From: Rhizopus arrhizus
Lineage: Eukaryota; Mucoromycota; Mucoromycetes; Mucorales; Rhizopodaceae
Assembly: GCA_024220505.1 (NCBI GenBank)
Contig: JAKZZE010000018.1
Location: forward strand, 930,001-994,000
DNA length: 64,000 nucleotides
Direction: 5' to 3'
The first letter of the stretch is position 1; each line of letters starts with the position of its first letter. Positions 22,178 to 35,049 of the stretch are shown piece after piece. The translations under genes were made by a program, and so were the position numbers. The notes beneath the pieces are model-generated. The model ran no database searches and had not been told where the DNA came from. It worked only from the letters and a program-made list of their open reading frames with translations.

Positions 22178-25100
22178 ATGAATTCAGAATCGAGTAATCA
22201 ACTAAAGGGTTCAGAAAACAAGAAGCAAATTACTCGGCCTCGTCTAAGTTACTTGCGAACAGCCTGGACTTCCTCAGACATTTATAAAGCTACATTATTA
22301 ACACCTGAACCTGATTTACAACAACAACACGAATTAACATCTGAAGAAGATGTCAGCTTTCACATACAATTACCACCTATCTCAATACAAGATGATAAAG
22401 ATGATGAAATTATGAATCAAGTACAGCAAATGATTCTTGTTGCCAATCTACTTTCTTGGCTAGGGTCAATTTGTACTACGCTCTTTGTCTTCTTTTACAC
22501 AAATGAAGATATGTGGAGATACGCTATATTACCAATTTACATTGTTTGGTGGAGTTATATGTTGATACAACAGAGAAATAACACAGAGTATTACGTACAA
22601 AAATATTTGAATTGGATTCAGTCAAGTTTAGTTATCCAAGCTGCTACTCAACACATGGTACTTGGCTATGACTGTGGTTTAGTAGTCCTGCCTTGGGTAT
22701 CATTTCTTCTTCAGCTCTTTGCTAGACGTATCACATTAGCATGTAAATCAAAATCTACAAGAATAAAAAATCAAATTAAATCAGAACAAGAAAAACTACA
22801 ATCCAAGCTGAATGAGGTTACAGAAGAGTACAAGGATCATCAATTGGCCTTCATGTCTACTGTATCCCAAGAGATACAGGATGTTGCTTTAATGGTCATC
22901 ACTACCTTGGAACAATTTTCACCCACTTCCATTCTTTACAACACACATGAATTATTATCTGCGTGCTCTTTGGCAATACCTACCGCAAGTGTCTTTGCCA
23001 TCAATACGACCATACGTCAAGTTTGCCATGTTAGTTCCCATCTACAATTACTATCTCGTCTTGTTTGGCAAGCTTGGCCGCATGTGACTAGTAACTTGAT
23101 TGATAACAAGTTGCCTAAACTAAACATGAATGAGTTTGATATCGGTGAGCTGTTACAGAATTTGGGTGACGCAGTGGCCGGTGTAGCGGCGAAATTAGAT
23201 GTTGATTTTGTGATTTATCATTGCGATAATACACTACATCATACAATGGTTATTGGTGATGAAGGTGCTATTCGTCATGCTTTATTGAATGTAAGTCCTT
23301 TTTTGTATGTATGTGTATGTGTATTGGCGTAACCCTATATTTTATCTATCCTAGCACCTACGTAATATACTTGAATGCTGTACTCCTGGCGCCTGTATTG
23401 AAGTTGGATTAAACGTGAAACCCATTAATGATTCAAATCATCTTCATATTATTTTCCAAATAATACATACAACCTCACCTGCTATTCGTAATGCCAGTAC
23501 AGCTTTATTACCCAACGCTAATTTGACTGCACAACTCTTATCTTACATTCGTGCTACATCAACAGTAGAGACACGAGCGAATCAAACAAAATTTAAATTC
23601 TCATTTGATCTTGAAAGTGGACGTGAAGAGAATAGAAAGTTGTTTATCAGCAAAGACACTATGTTAACAAAGAACCACTATGCCAACATCAAATTTTCCA
23701 ATGAACCTAGCCTCAAGGAATTGACTAAATTTATTGATAATCTCAAAGGCCTCAAGATGGTCCTACATGCACCTGAACAAAGTACCTTTGCCAAGCACTT
23801 GACAGGATGTCTTGCAAGTTGGAATACAGACATCAGCCATGTGCCTGTTGTTCCACGTCCTCAATTTCAACAAGAAGATACTACAGGATCTGAAACAGAT
23901 GCATCTTCATCCACTACAACCACAATACCTCCTACACCTTCTCGTGGTATTCCTACTGGGCCAACAACGCCACCTGTCCCATCACCTGCTATTGAAGAAG
24001 AACATATCCACTCGATTCCACCAGCCTTTATCTTGATTGACGATGATATTGTTACATTGGAAGGGAAACTAAACGAGTTTCGCGCCCAACCACCTGCATC
24101 TGCCAACATGTTGCACGGTAAAAGACATCATCAACACAAGAAATCAAACCTTCATCAAAACTTTTTTCATCAGGGCACAACAGCCATCATTCATTTCACC
24201 TCACTTTCAAATTATAAAGCGGTTCGAGATACCATCCAGTGCTTTACTTTCTTACCTAATCGAGATCCTTTTTCAATGCCTCGAGTAGTTGTGGTTCCCA
24301 AACCAGCTGGTCCACGCCGTTTTTTGACAGCACTTCATACGATCTGGAACAATGCCGTGGTCGAGCCTCATTTCTCGGCCATTGCCACCTCCCCTTCCAG
24401 CCCAGTGCCGCCAATTGTATCACTCTTGGTTCAAAGAGAGTTGGCAGCGAGCTCCTCCAATTCTGCCGCTACATCTCCCGGTCAAGACATCCGCATGTCA
24501 CCTGGAAATAACAATAATGTCAATAACACGAATGAATCATCTCCAGGACGTCGTAGGCCTCTGAGTGGTATCTTTAGTCCACCTGTGGATGGAAATCAAT
24601 ATTTTGGTACATCCGGACAAGCCAATGTGCCTCGACGCAAGTCCAATACAGAACAACCCATTGATTATTTGACTGCCAAATCGGCAGGCGTTGCCTCTAC
24701 CAACCCTACCTTATCACCTCGTGAATTGGCTGCGGAAGCCAATACATCATCTGATGCAATAACACAAGAACAGACGGTACCTGTTGAAAGTGAACCCAAA
24801 GAGATAAAGAAAATGAGCAAGACAATGTCAAACTTCAAATTACACAAGAAAAAGAAGAAGGAAAAGGGAACACCTTTTGGTAATGTTGTGAGTCCACCGA
24901 TCAATGTATTGATTGTGGAAGGTAAATCCCGTTGGCTGCATGTTTTTTTTTTCTTTATTAATAATCTTTTTTATGGAAATAGATAATATTATTAATCAAG
25001 CTATTTTATCCGCTTGGATGAAGAAACATCAAATTAAGTTTTCAGTAGCTAGTAATGGATTAGAAGCAGTAAATAAATGGAAGAGTGGCAAATTTCATTT

Positions 25101-25904
25101 AATATTGGTAATAAAAAAGAAGAATAGAATGAGAGATAAATAAAGCTAATTTGTGAATAGATGGATATTCAACTTCCAGTAATGAATGGTATTGATGCCA
25201 CAAAAACAATTCGATCTATTGAAAAGGAACAAAAGATCGGTGTCTTACCCATGTCATCCTCCTTTTTACAACAACAGCAAGCGATTGCAGCAGCAGCAGC
25301 CAACACGATTATGGCCGAAGAAGAGACACCGCTGCTACCACCGATGTTGACCGAGGAAGACAAGAACGTGACCCCCTCCATCTTCCGATCCCCCGTGATC
25401 ATTGTGGCCCTGACAGCCTCCTCTTTAGAATCCGATCGGCATGCGGCCCTTGCGGCAGGTTGTAACGATTTCTTGACAAAGCCACTGAGCTTGGAGTGGT
25501 TGGAAAAGAAAATAATCGAATGGGGTTGTATGCAAGCCCTGATTGATTTTGAGGGTTGGAGACGATGGAAGAAGGCGGCTGAACCCAAGCGAACAGTTAG
25601 TACACCCAAATCTATCCCGGCCCTTTCGGAAGAAGCTGAGGCTGAGAGAAAACGTATTGAAGAGCTCAGCAAGTCACCGAATCGAACGGGTATCATGTTA
25701 CCTGGTGTTGGAAACTTGGTTAAGACACGAAAAATGTCAACAAGTGATCGCCAGTTGCTAAAGACATCTAAAAGTGATTCAGATACACAACCTCAAAGTC
25801 AAATATCATTAAGACCCTCATCATCTACATCAACCTCAACATCAACAAATAAGGACAATGGATTAAAAGCAATGTCTACTAAATTGAAAGGGAAAATATT
25901 ATAA
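22178..25904 (+). CDS. SSK1/Mcs4-type response regulator with membrane anchor and histidine-kinase-like region
   Basis: Four exons (22178-23290, 23355-24921, 24983-25107, 25161-25904) give 1182 residues. Residues ~84-181 contain three or four hydrophobic segments. A coiled coil (~190-222) leads to FMSTVSQEIQD (225-235), which resembles a histidine-kinase H-box but has Gln231 where His is expected. Residues ~355-400 (VIGDEGAIRHALLNHLRNI) recall an ATPase N-box. A long low-complexity linker precedes the receiver domain (~887-1040): INVLIVEDN, phosphoacceptor D937 in LMDIQLPVMNG, VALTAS and FLTKPLSLEWLEKKIIEWG. The receiver matches Ssk1/Mcs4, which relays osmotic and oxidative stress to the SAPK/Hog1 cascade. 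The receiver contains a ~40-residue Gln/Ala-rich insertion. Confidence 0.9.
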
Positions 25905-26178
25905 TATTTGTACATAGTCTTTTATAAGAAAAGAAGAAAAAAAAAAAAGAAAAAAAAAAAAAACGCCATACGATTTTGCATTATTTTGTAATACTTCCCT
26001 CTTCCCTTTTTTTTACTACTTGTCTCTCTTTTCCATTCTATTTGCTAGAATGGTTGATGAAAGAGAAAAGAAAAAAAAATTAGAAAGCAAATGTACGCCC
26101 TCTGTTCTTCTTGAAAAAGAAAAAAGAGAAGGAAAGTTTATACAATAATATAATAATAAAAAGAGCTTGAATGAATTT

Positions 26179-27871
26179 TTACAGTGATTGAATGCTTTGT
26201 CTTTTGGCATCAATTGCATGCATATCGGGTACACCAAGTTCTGCCTGTTTATTTTATTTTAGTTTATACTTTTATTTCGCGTTTGTGTTTATTACCTTAT
26301 TTTCATCTTCCTTTAATAAAACATCTTCTTTACTTTCTCCGCATTGATAAAATCCACATTTTTGCTATTTCAAACAAGTTGGATAGGCTTTTCTAAATGG
26401 ATTGATCGATCAACTTACCTGAGTCCATGCAGATCCACATCTCCAGCAAAATCGATATCCGCATTGTAAACAATCTACTTTATTGCAGCCTTCATCCCTG
26501 TTGATCATGACAGAGCAATTGGGACAAGGTCGACTGATAGGATGTTAGCTTTGGTATTACTTTTTTTATCCAAGTTAGAGTCTTACGTGTGATTTAATTT
26601 CCACTGAATAGTAGAAGTATATTCTGTATTTGTTGACTGCATTAATTCGGACTTCAAATGTTCTAAACAACTCAGTCCAAAATGAGCCACTTGTCCGCAT
26701 TGAAGACACAACTTGTCTCCACAATTCATGCTGACAGAAAAAAATTAATTTTCAATTTCCGACCAACAAGCAATGCTTACCAAGTCTCCATTGGAAAATA
26801 GGAAATGTGTCGAAACTGTGTTTGTTTCCAGATTTCAGGTATAATTTCAAGAGCAACTAATTGCTTTGATATGTTGGATGCGAGATCATACAAATCTTTT
26901 TGATGTGATACCACCTTACGCAGCACAGGTATGATTTGATGATAAAGTTCTTGTATTCGGCCAATGCGAAATGTAGAACCTTTTTGACATGTGGTCAAAA
27001 AGTGCCTGAGTACTTCATCCACAAGTGAGGAAAGCGAGTGATCATTTGTTGACTTTGAGAAAAGGTCCAGATCATTTGCAATATTTCCAAGACGACTTTT
27101 TTATTGAATAAAATGTTATTCGTCTGCACAAATAGTAATTTAACTAACCTTTCGCGAGATAATTCTTGTGCGAGTGGAGATTGACAAGGAGCGACAGAGT
27201 GTTGGCAACTGAGACAATATCGAGAATAAGGTCTGTAAGGTTGATTGAACTTGTTATACTTTGCTACAATCTCTGATGATACATATCGGCACCATTCTCC
27301 TTGAGAGATTATCTCTTGACAAACTATTATTAAATAATGTAAATACAAGTAATAAAATGATTCATTTATAAAAATAAATAAATAAATACCTGGACATTTA
27401 ATACGAGTTACGCCTAATCCCCACGATTGATTCACAGTTTCTTCAATGTATCTAATGTGTTTTTAATATAAAAAAAATGCTATTTTTTTTTCTATATCAT
27501 TTTTACCTTGAAAAGCAATCTTTACAAAATTGATCACGACAATTTTCCAAACATAAATTATAAGTCTGGTCAAGACAGATAGAGCATCTTTGTAACCAAA
27601 AGTACATGTTACTCATTTCATCCTCTTGATTATGTGTTGTTTTAGTTGCTTTTTTAGGTGTCAGTGGATGATGGTGGTGGTGGGAAGATATGAATTGATA
27701 TATCCAACCAATGATAAACGATACAGTACGTAAAAGTATAGCCGGCATCAGTAAAGTGGGGTAAAATATATAAAAGAATGGTAGACAATAGCAAAATAAT
27801 ATATTTGCTATGTTGAATTTACGAAATATTTCTTTTGTTTGCTGCCAATAACTCAACTCTTTCGTTTCCAT
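26179..27871 (-). CDS. membrane-anchored RBR (RING-IBR-RING) E3 ubiquitin ligase
   Basis: Eight exons (27507-27871, 27390-27451, 27149-27323, 26781-27095, 26587-26730, 26419-26533, 26296-26364, 26179-26244) give 436 residues. Residues ~22-60 are hydrophobic (one or two membrane helices), followed by a His run. RING1 starts at C96 (CSICLDQTYN, CRDQFCKDC). The IBR-like middle contains CRYV, YCLSCQHS and a long helical spacer. MNCGDKLCLQCGQVAHFGLSC precedes RING2, RPCPNCSVMINRDEGCNKVDC, with catalytic cysteine C370 and FCWRCG. RBR ligases form a thioester with ubiquitin before transfer. The intron after 27149 must use a downstream acceptor to keep the frame. The substrate is unknown. Confidence 0.85.
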
Positions 27872-28118
27872 GGTTTTTTTTTTGTTCTTTTTTTTTTTTC
27901 CTCTTTAAAAAAGAAAGAAAATAAAAAGGAAAAAAGGGAGCTGTTTTTCAAGGGAAAAAATATGCGATATTTAAATGACCGCCTTTCAATAAACCAAGCC
28001 AATAAAGCATGATGTAATAATATATAGATTTTTTTATTTTTATTTTTGTAAACAGAAAAAAAAATATTATGTACATACGGGAAGAGGGAAGAAGATTTTT
28101 TTTAAATAAGTCCATTTT
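27872..28118. other. upstream spacer of the RBR gene
   Basis: This 247-bp AT-rich spacer separates two genes on the minus strand. No further feature is seen. Confidence 0.4.
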
Positions 28119-29156
28119 TTAATAAAAGCCATTGACAGATAATGAACCTGGCGGTATAGTTAAAAAAGTATGATTGGTTGATTGTTGTGGTGAAGAGGAT
28201 GAATTATATTGTTGATTTATCATTTCTTGTTTTATCATTTCTTGTTCACTGGCCTTTTTCTGTATTTCTCGTTCTTTCTTTTGTCTGCGCCATTCTTTTC
28301 TCATTTCTTTAAATTCAGCAGGATTTCGTTTAGGTCCCTATAACAAAAAATGAATATACATGTTGCTGAGTGTAAACAGTTGATAGATTACATGTTTTTG
28401 CATGCTAACATGAGCATTTAAATGATTCAATGTACCATATGCCTTTGTACATCCTGGCCAATTACAGTGGTATAATCGTTCGATCTCGTCATATCTTCTT
28501 CGTGGTCTCTTTTTCTGATTTGTGCCGGGAATTTCTACAAAAGAATAAACCTTTTCTACTGAAGAGTTGCTTGCATTAGATGATTGCCGCGTTCTTTGAT
28601 TTATAGTTTGATTGTTGAATTCAATTGGATTTATAATTGTTACTGGATCGGTTGTCAGCCCGGGTTGAGTAGGCATGGCATACATGGGATCAAAGGACAT
28701 CATACTTGCGGCCGCGGCGGCTGCTGCTACCATGTCGGCTGTGGTGGAAGGGTTATTGTTTACCAAGATGGGATTGGAAGAAGGATTTAATTGGAATTGC
28801 CCAGGATGAATGGTGGTGGTTTGCTGTGGCATGGTATAATCGTAAATCATCTCGGGCTGTGGTGCAAATGTATTTGTACTTGCAGGTATCATTCCGGCCA
28901 CTGAGGCAGCAGCAGCGGCGGCTGCAGCAGCTGCAGCCTCAACGGCAGCATTATTTGTACTATCCGTCTTTGTTTTGCTGCTATCTTTATCATTATTGTT
29001 GCTATTGTTTGTTGGTAATAATTGAGAAAGTGGAGGTAAAGAAGGAAGCTCGAGTGGTTGTAAATAGCCTGCCTGCTGCTGTCTTCTATTCAATAAACCA
29101 CTTTTAATTGGTTTTTGTTGCGTTAGAGTAAAATAATTTTTTTGTGATTGAGACAT
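28119..29156 (-). CDS. C2H2 zinc-finger regulator, CON7-like
   Basis: Two exons, 28392-29156 and 28119-28337, give 327 residues. The N-terminal two thirds are low complexity with two polyalanine tracts and Asn/Gln/Pro-rich parts. The conserved block begins VYSFVEIPG and RPRRRYDEIERLYHC. One C2H2 finger follows (CNWPGCTKAYGTLNHLNAH, then VSMQKH). Across the intron it continues with GPKRNPAEFKEMRKEWRRQKK. This block matches the fungal Con7 family, first known as a regulator of spore morphogenesis and cell-wall genes in Magnaporthe. The intron falls exactly after the last zinc-binding His. Confidence 0.88.
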
Positions 29157-30239
29157 TTTATTATGAAAAAAAAGAAGGGGAAGGGGAAAAAGAAAAGGTC
29201 TCTTTTTGGGGGTGAGAAGGGAGAATATATAGGTTTATATACTAAGGTACATGAAAAAGAAATTTTTGCACTTCTTTTCGTTTTTTCTGTGCAATCGGGG
29301 ATATATAACGTCATAGAGCGATGAATTTCTATATGAAGTTAGCTCGATAAACTGCCTCATTTTTAAAAGAGAAAAAGGGATGAAAGTTTGATTTACCCAA
29401 TAGAATAATAGCTATGACGACAGAACAAACAGATGACAAGCAATATCCTTACCTCGTTTCAGAATACTTTATGTTCCCGATTGTAAATTGCTCAAACACT
29501 TCAAGTTGAAAAAAAAGTGGTCCGTGAACATTTCTCCTCTTTATTAGCAAACAGACTAATTATTGGGAACTTGCAAAGATGACCTGATTTTTTCTTTGAT
29601 TGTTTCTTTGATTTGTTTTTATTATTATTATTTGTAGTAGAAAAAAAAATTTTTTTTTTCCAAAGGTTACAATCATCTTGCAAAAATAATAAAGTTTCCG
29701 AAATGAATATGTTACATAATACAACCTAACGTATCAAAAGATCGACACCGTCATACACATAATTCAAGCTATTAAAATAAAAGTAAAAAAAGGGAGAGAA
29801 CAAAAGGTGATTTATTCATTGAAAACATTATTTTTTAATACTAAATCCTTGAGATAAAAGAAAGGAAAGAAAGATCTACTTTTTAAAGTCATACTACATC
29901 AGTTATTATCCAGAAAACCATTAAAAGAGAGAGAGAGAAAAGAAGAAAGAAAGCTTTACTTTTGTGTTGTATTGTAATCGTTAAACTAAAATTAAGATTT
30001 GTCTGTGTAATTTACCAAAGGTTATTTTTTTTTGCGTTCGTACAACATCAATAGATTCTATAATGAAACAAAATGACATAATTGCATTGAATTACATGTG
30101 CATAAAAAAATATTCATACTTGTCATATGCTTGAGATTCTATCATCAGAGGTAAGCAGAGAAGGGAAAGAGTGACAAAGTATTGTTGTACGTATGTGTTC
30201 AATAAATAAAGAATGTTGTAAACATGAGCAGATCAGTCG

Positions 30240-30270
<31 letters not shown>

Positions 30271-31483
30271 ATAGATGTCATTATTAAATAATATTTCAAA
30301 GGTTTTCTTTTATTAAACAGTAATTTCATTATTACATCAACACAAAATAACACGTCTTCCTCTCTTTTTCTTAAAGCAAGAAAGAGGTAAGTTTTTCATT
30401 TGAAATGTGTTGGATCGTCATTGTATATTAAATAAACCTTGATTGTTTTATGTAATTGCCATATTATTTGGGGTGTCTCGAGTTTATACTGTCTTCATAT
30501 TCCACTTCTTTGTATAAAAAAAAAAGGATTATTCATTGCAAATTATTACATCTTCTTTTATCAAAGCCCTATTTATTTTAATAAAAAGATGATTTGTTCC
30601 ATGAACACATTTATAATTTAGAATGTAAGAATTCATTGTTTCATTATTTTCTACTTTTAGAATTATTTTCATTTTACACATCTTATTGCTTTACAGTGCT
30701 TAACACTTTAAACTAGATTGAGTCTTTTTAGTTGAATAATTTGCCTAAAGTGTTTCATTGTCCATCACTTTCTTATTACAAAAGTGTTTTTATTATTCCC
30801 TTTTTCTTTTTCTTTTTTTTTTCCTTGATGCAAATACACAATTTCTTTAAAATGATTGTAGATGACTTATAATTAAAATAAAGAGCTCTAATGTTTTACA
30901 ATGGTATTTATGGTGGCATTAAACACTAAAAAAGATAGAGCAATATTAACAATGCTAATAATCACAATAAACAATAACGTTACTCATAACAATAGGTCGG
31001 TAACACATACGTCCTGAGGATGGGCTGCAGAATTTTGTACTTTTTGTACAAATGGGTTTTTCTACCCTTTTTTTTTTTTTAGCATGTCTCGGGAATATTC
31101 CGTATATAGCAAGTCCTTCCACATTTGTACTTTATAAAAATGTTTTTTTTAGGGATCATTATTTGGATTCATTTTACGAATGTTTATTGCAAAATAGAAC
31201 AAGTTGAATTGTACTACATAATTTCAAAAATAGACACTGCCATTTTGATGAACCAACTCTCATTAGCAAAAGGAAAGGAATCTATACACTGTTTTAAGAA
31301 ATAAAAGGAATATTCAGTTTTGTAAGATCAAAAGTATACAAACAAATCTTTATGGATTATTTTAATATAAAGTCTTACAGTGTATAAATAACATTCTTTT
31401 ATATCATTTTGTTATGTTCATTTTTATTTTATATATTTTTTGGTACAAATATGAAAAGAGAGAAAAGGAAAGCAAAAGTTATA
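29157..31483. other. 2.3-kb gene-free region
   Basis: This region lies upstream of the CON7-like gene and downstream of the KH gene. It contains an A9/T10 junction (29641-29659), a 27-nt T run near 30241 and AT-rich sequence. At 31034-31052 there is an inverted repeat (TTTGTAC, 5-nt loop, GTACAAA). A GGGT...ACCC hairpin and a T run end near 31080. No protein-coding exon could be assembled. Confidence 0.5.
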
Positions 31484-34183
31484 TTAAAACTTTGAAGGAG
31501 TCCCCCAAATTCCTCCACCGGGAGTCAATCCCTGATATCCTGGAACAACTGGGTCTTCTAAAGGAAGGGAATTGAAAATAGATCTAATGTTGTTGTTATC
31601 TGGCATAGAAGAAGCACTGTTTGTAGAAGACTGTGCAGAGGTAGATTTAGAAGGTATTGGGCCATCATCTTGAGTGACTGGAGTCCAGGGTAGAGGATTG
31701 AGATTATTGTTGTCACTAGTATAAGTATTATGATTAAGTATATTAGTAGTAGAAAGGATATGAGACATATAGGAAATCGGATCAAGAGAGGATAAATGGT
31801 AAGGTCTATTGGCTTCTTCTTCATGAAGTGAAATATTTTCACTTTTCAAATAGTCTACCAGAGTATTGAGGACGTTGGGTAAGTCAGTCTCTATTTGGCT
31901 CATTTTCAAATGAAGACGTATCAAACTATCTTGATTCTTGTTGTAGATGGTCTCTACCTTAATTTGGTATGTTTGGAGGAAACGACAGATAATTTTTTCT
32001 TGGAATGCATCAGAGGAAATCAAGCTTGGGAAGGTATCCGAGTGGGGTACATAAAGGTTGTATGTTTCGGGTACAATGGTTTCCAGCATACTGGAGGCAG
32101 TGGGAATATGGGCTTCAGGTCCAAGAAGAATAACATAATTACAACCAAGCTCACTGTCCGGCCAGAGTACGCGAGTATTTGTCTTTTTGGCAATCTCTTC
32201 GGCTATAAAATCAGCCTGGTATTTTTGAATCAACTCACGATGAAGAATAAATGGTACTTTGATATGCTTTGTAATATAGCTGCGATCTCTTGGTTGCACA
32301 AGTTCCATGACTGCATGACGAAGATTGTCTAGATTGATCTGGTTCTTCATGGGTGTTCTAGCAACAACATTGTCTTCATTATTGTAGTAACCACCAAGTG
32401 AGGCGAACTCTTCGGTGTTTGAAAATTTGACAAATACTCCATAACGTTTCATGATTCGCTGAATGTTCTTTCCACCCACACCAATGATTCGTTTATGATA
32501 AGATTCTGGGACATAAAATGAAATCTCGGCAGGAAGTTCTTCCTGAAGTAAAGTAAGACCATCAAGTGCTTTTGTAAAACTTTGACTTTCGACTTCAATA
32601 ATAAAGTTGTAATCATTTATAAAAGGTTGAAACTTGATTTTAGCTCCAGAAGTACGCATGATTTTGTTGATCTTGCCATTCTTTTTACCAGAAATAAAGT
32701 CGCGATGATCATTTGATGATTCAACTCGAAATACTGTTTGACGGTGAAATACTTGAAGAAGCTGCATTTCTTGAAGACGTTGGTAAACGTTGCGTATCGC
32801 TCTTTCAGAACCGAGTACTTCAACACTACCAAGTTCTGGTTTATAAAGTACTTCTGAACCAGAGACATGAGATAGGTCAGATACAAAAGTGGCAAGATGA
32901 GGTGGAGAATTGAATAGGGTTGCACCAGATGAAAATACTTCTGAATTTTCTTGATGGTTGAAATAGAAAAAGGCTTCATAAATGTTACATGTTTGCAAAT
33001 TCAATGCACGTAAAGTACGCTCAGCATTGACGCGGTTTTCTGCATAAACAGTAACACGACTTTTACCAGAGCCAATGACAGGAAACATGATATAGGCACC
33101 TATGTATTGAGTGTTACTTGCTGTTATTAATAGAACTATTTCCATTTACCATTGTCATGCATGATTTTACGTAATTCATCACGACGATATAACAATAGCC
33201 AGTCTATTTTTCTTGCAGACAGCTCCGTGTCTTTGTGATACATTGATTTTGCCTGCGTGTCATGAAAGAATTATATTCAATTTTTTTTTTTTTTTGCAAC
33301 AATTTCTTTTGTTTACCTTTTGAACTGCGAGCTTGTTCAGCATGTCTTTCACTCGCGTTACCTGAGTTTGTTCTCCAGTGATATAAATATCAGCTTTTAA
33401 ATCTTGTTGATTTTCATCTTGACAAAAAGGAGAAGGAAAATAAATGTTGGTCGTAGTTTCTTCAATAATCGGCAGCAAACCACACCTTTTTCTTCCACAA
33501 ATCAAATAGTGTAGTTTCAGTGGTAATTCAACTGTTTCTGTTTTTAAGTTTCGCTAAAGGAAATTTTTTTTGTTATTGTCGGAACTTTAATGATAGGGTA
33601 TTTTTTTTTTTTTATTGTTTACCTTTTCATCTAATAAAACAAGTACACGAACGCGACACTCTTCTACTTGATTAGGAGGACCTATTAATTCGATATGTGT
33701 TGGGTTATCCGAGACAAGTGAGGAATATTGTTTTTTAGGTTGTATAACATTGATCTTGACATTAAAAAACTTTTCTTTGAGATCTGTAAAGAGATCGTTT
33801 GTAATGTCAGGCATAAGTGAGATCTGAAGTGTCAGCTTTATCTACGTCATACAAGTGAGCAACCTGTGTGTTATTTCAATTGAATATCTTTTTCAAGTAC
33901 TCACCTTCAATAGACAACTTTGAAGTAAATCGCCTCGAGCTTTAATTAAAGACTCTTCTGCGGCACCTGTCATTGTTAGGTTGTAACCAATAGGTGTATC
34001 GATGAGTGGAACAGAAGAGGTTTTTGTTTGGCCAGTCACTAGATTGATCTGACATCCTCGGGAGATACTAACTTTATTACAATCATCTCTTAATCTGGAT
34101 ATAGTGGATGGTTCATCTTGGTCATAATAAATGTATTGCCCAGATATTGGTGGTGAGTAACAAAAGGACAGTGCAGACATCAT
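31484..34183 (-). CDS. multi-KH-domain RNA-binding protein
   Basis: Five exons (33905-34183, 33623-33841, 33317-33553, 33150-33252, 31484-33099) give 817 residues. Repeated alpha/beta segments in the N-terminal half look like degenerate KH-type folds. Two clear KH elements follow: a GKKNGKINKIMRTSGAKIKF segment and the GxxG loop in IIGVGGKNIQRIMKRYGVFV. Further alpha/beta segments precede a Ser/Asn-rich, disordered tail ending GGGIWGTPSKF. The layout resembles yeast YLL032C and BICC/vigilin-like proteins; from memory YLL032C is closest. RNA binding is a family inference. Two Met codons stand together at the start; either could be used. Confidence 0.85.
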
Positions 34184-35049
34184 TGAGTAATATGAATATT
34201 TTTTTTAATAAAAAAAAAAATAAGAAATAAAAAAGATTGAAAAAATAAATTTATGAAAAAAAAAATTAATACATGCAAAAAAAAAGAGAAGCCGAAAAAA
34301 ATAAAGGAAAAAAAAAAAATATCTCTCAGTTAAGGTGAGAAACATGATGAATAGGGAAGCATACAAATCTAAAGTTTCTTAACGACGTTCTTTAAAAATT
34401 ATGGCACATATCCAATCATCATAAATTGTTCAGCTCGATTCTTCCCCGATGAGACACCGAAGCATTCTTTTTTTTATGTAATCCATGATTCGATTCTTTC
34501 CTTTATGAGGATGTTCCCCCGATGTATTTTTCATTCAAATGTAACCCTAGTCTCTAGGCAACGTCATTTTATAATGTCATTTGTCTTTTTTTACACCGAA
34601 ATTTGTTTTCCTTATTAGAGAAACAATAAACATTTTAGCTTTTGTTCATTCACTGCTTTATAATAGCCTGCACTTTAGTTGTGAATAGGCATAGTAACAG
34701 TTGATCACATAATGACAGTTGATGATTCCTCAGCCAGTAACAGAATAACATAAAAATCCTCGGCTAAAGTTAATAGTTATTTCTAAAAAATTAAGGAAAA
34801 TCTCTTGTGTGTATTTACATGCGTGTAACTGCTTTGGCATTGTTTTGTACAACCAACTTATTTTACTCTATTTAGTAATCGGTAATCAGCCAATCAAAAG
34901 TAAAGAGAATAATCAGGAAACTTGTGGAATGAAAAATTTTACTGTGCACACGCAATAATAAATGAATTTTTTTTTACATACTTTTTCTTAGTTTTCTCTT
35001 CATTTTTTTTTTTCTTACTCTCTTTTTTATACATACACACAACAGAAAA
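34184..35049. promoter_or_regulatory. divergent upstream region of the KH gene and YDJ1
   Basis: This 866-bp AT-rich region contains a CCAAT box (about 34890-34894, in AGCCAATCA) some 160 bp before the Hsp40 start. I looked for heat-shock elements (alternating GAA/TTC triplets) and found none that was convincing. Confidence 0.45.

Noticed and set aside
28584..29107. Two + strand frames opposite the CON7-like gene
   Set aside because: They are antisense to polyalanine and low-complexity codons, with no domain similarity.
31895..32332. 145-residue + strand frame inside the KH gene
   Set aside because: Antisense to the long KH exon; codon content is explained by the real gene.
34184..35049. 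Heat-shock elements before the Hsp40 gene
   Set aside because: No three adjacent alternating GAA/TTC units with correct 5-bp spacing were found.
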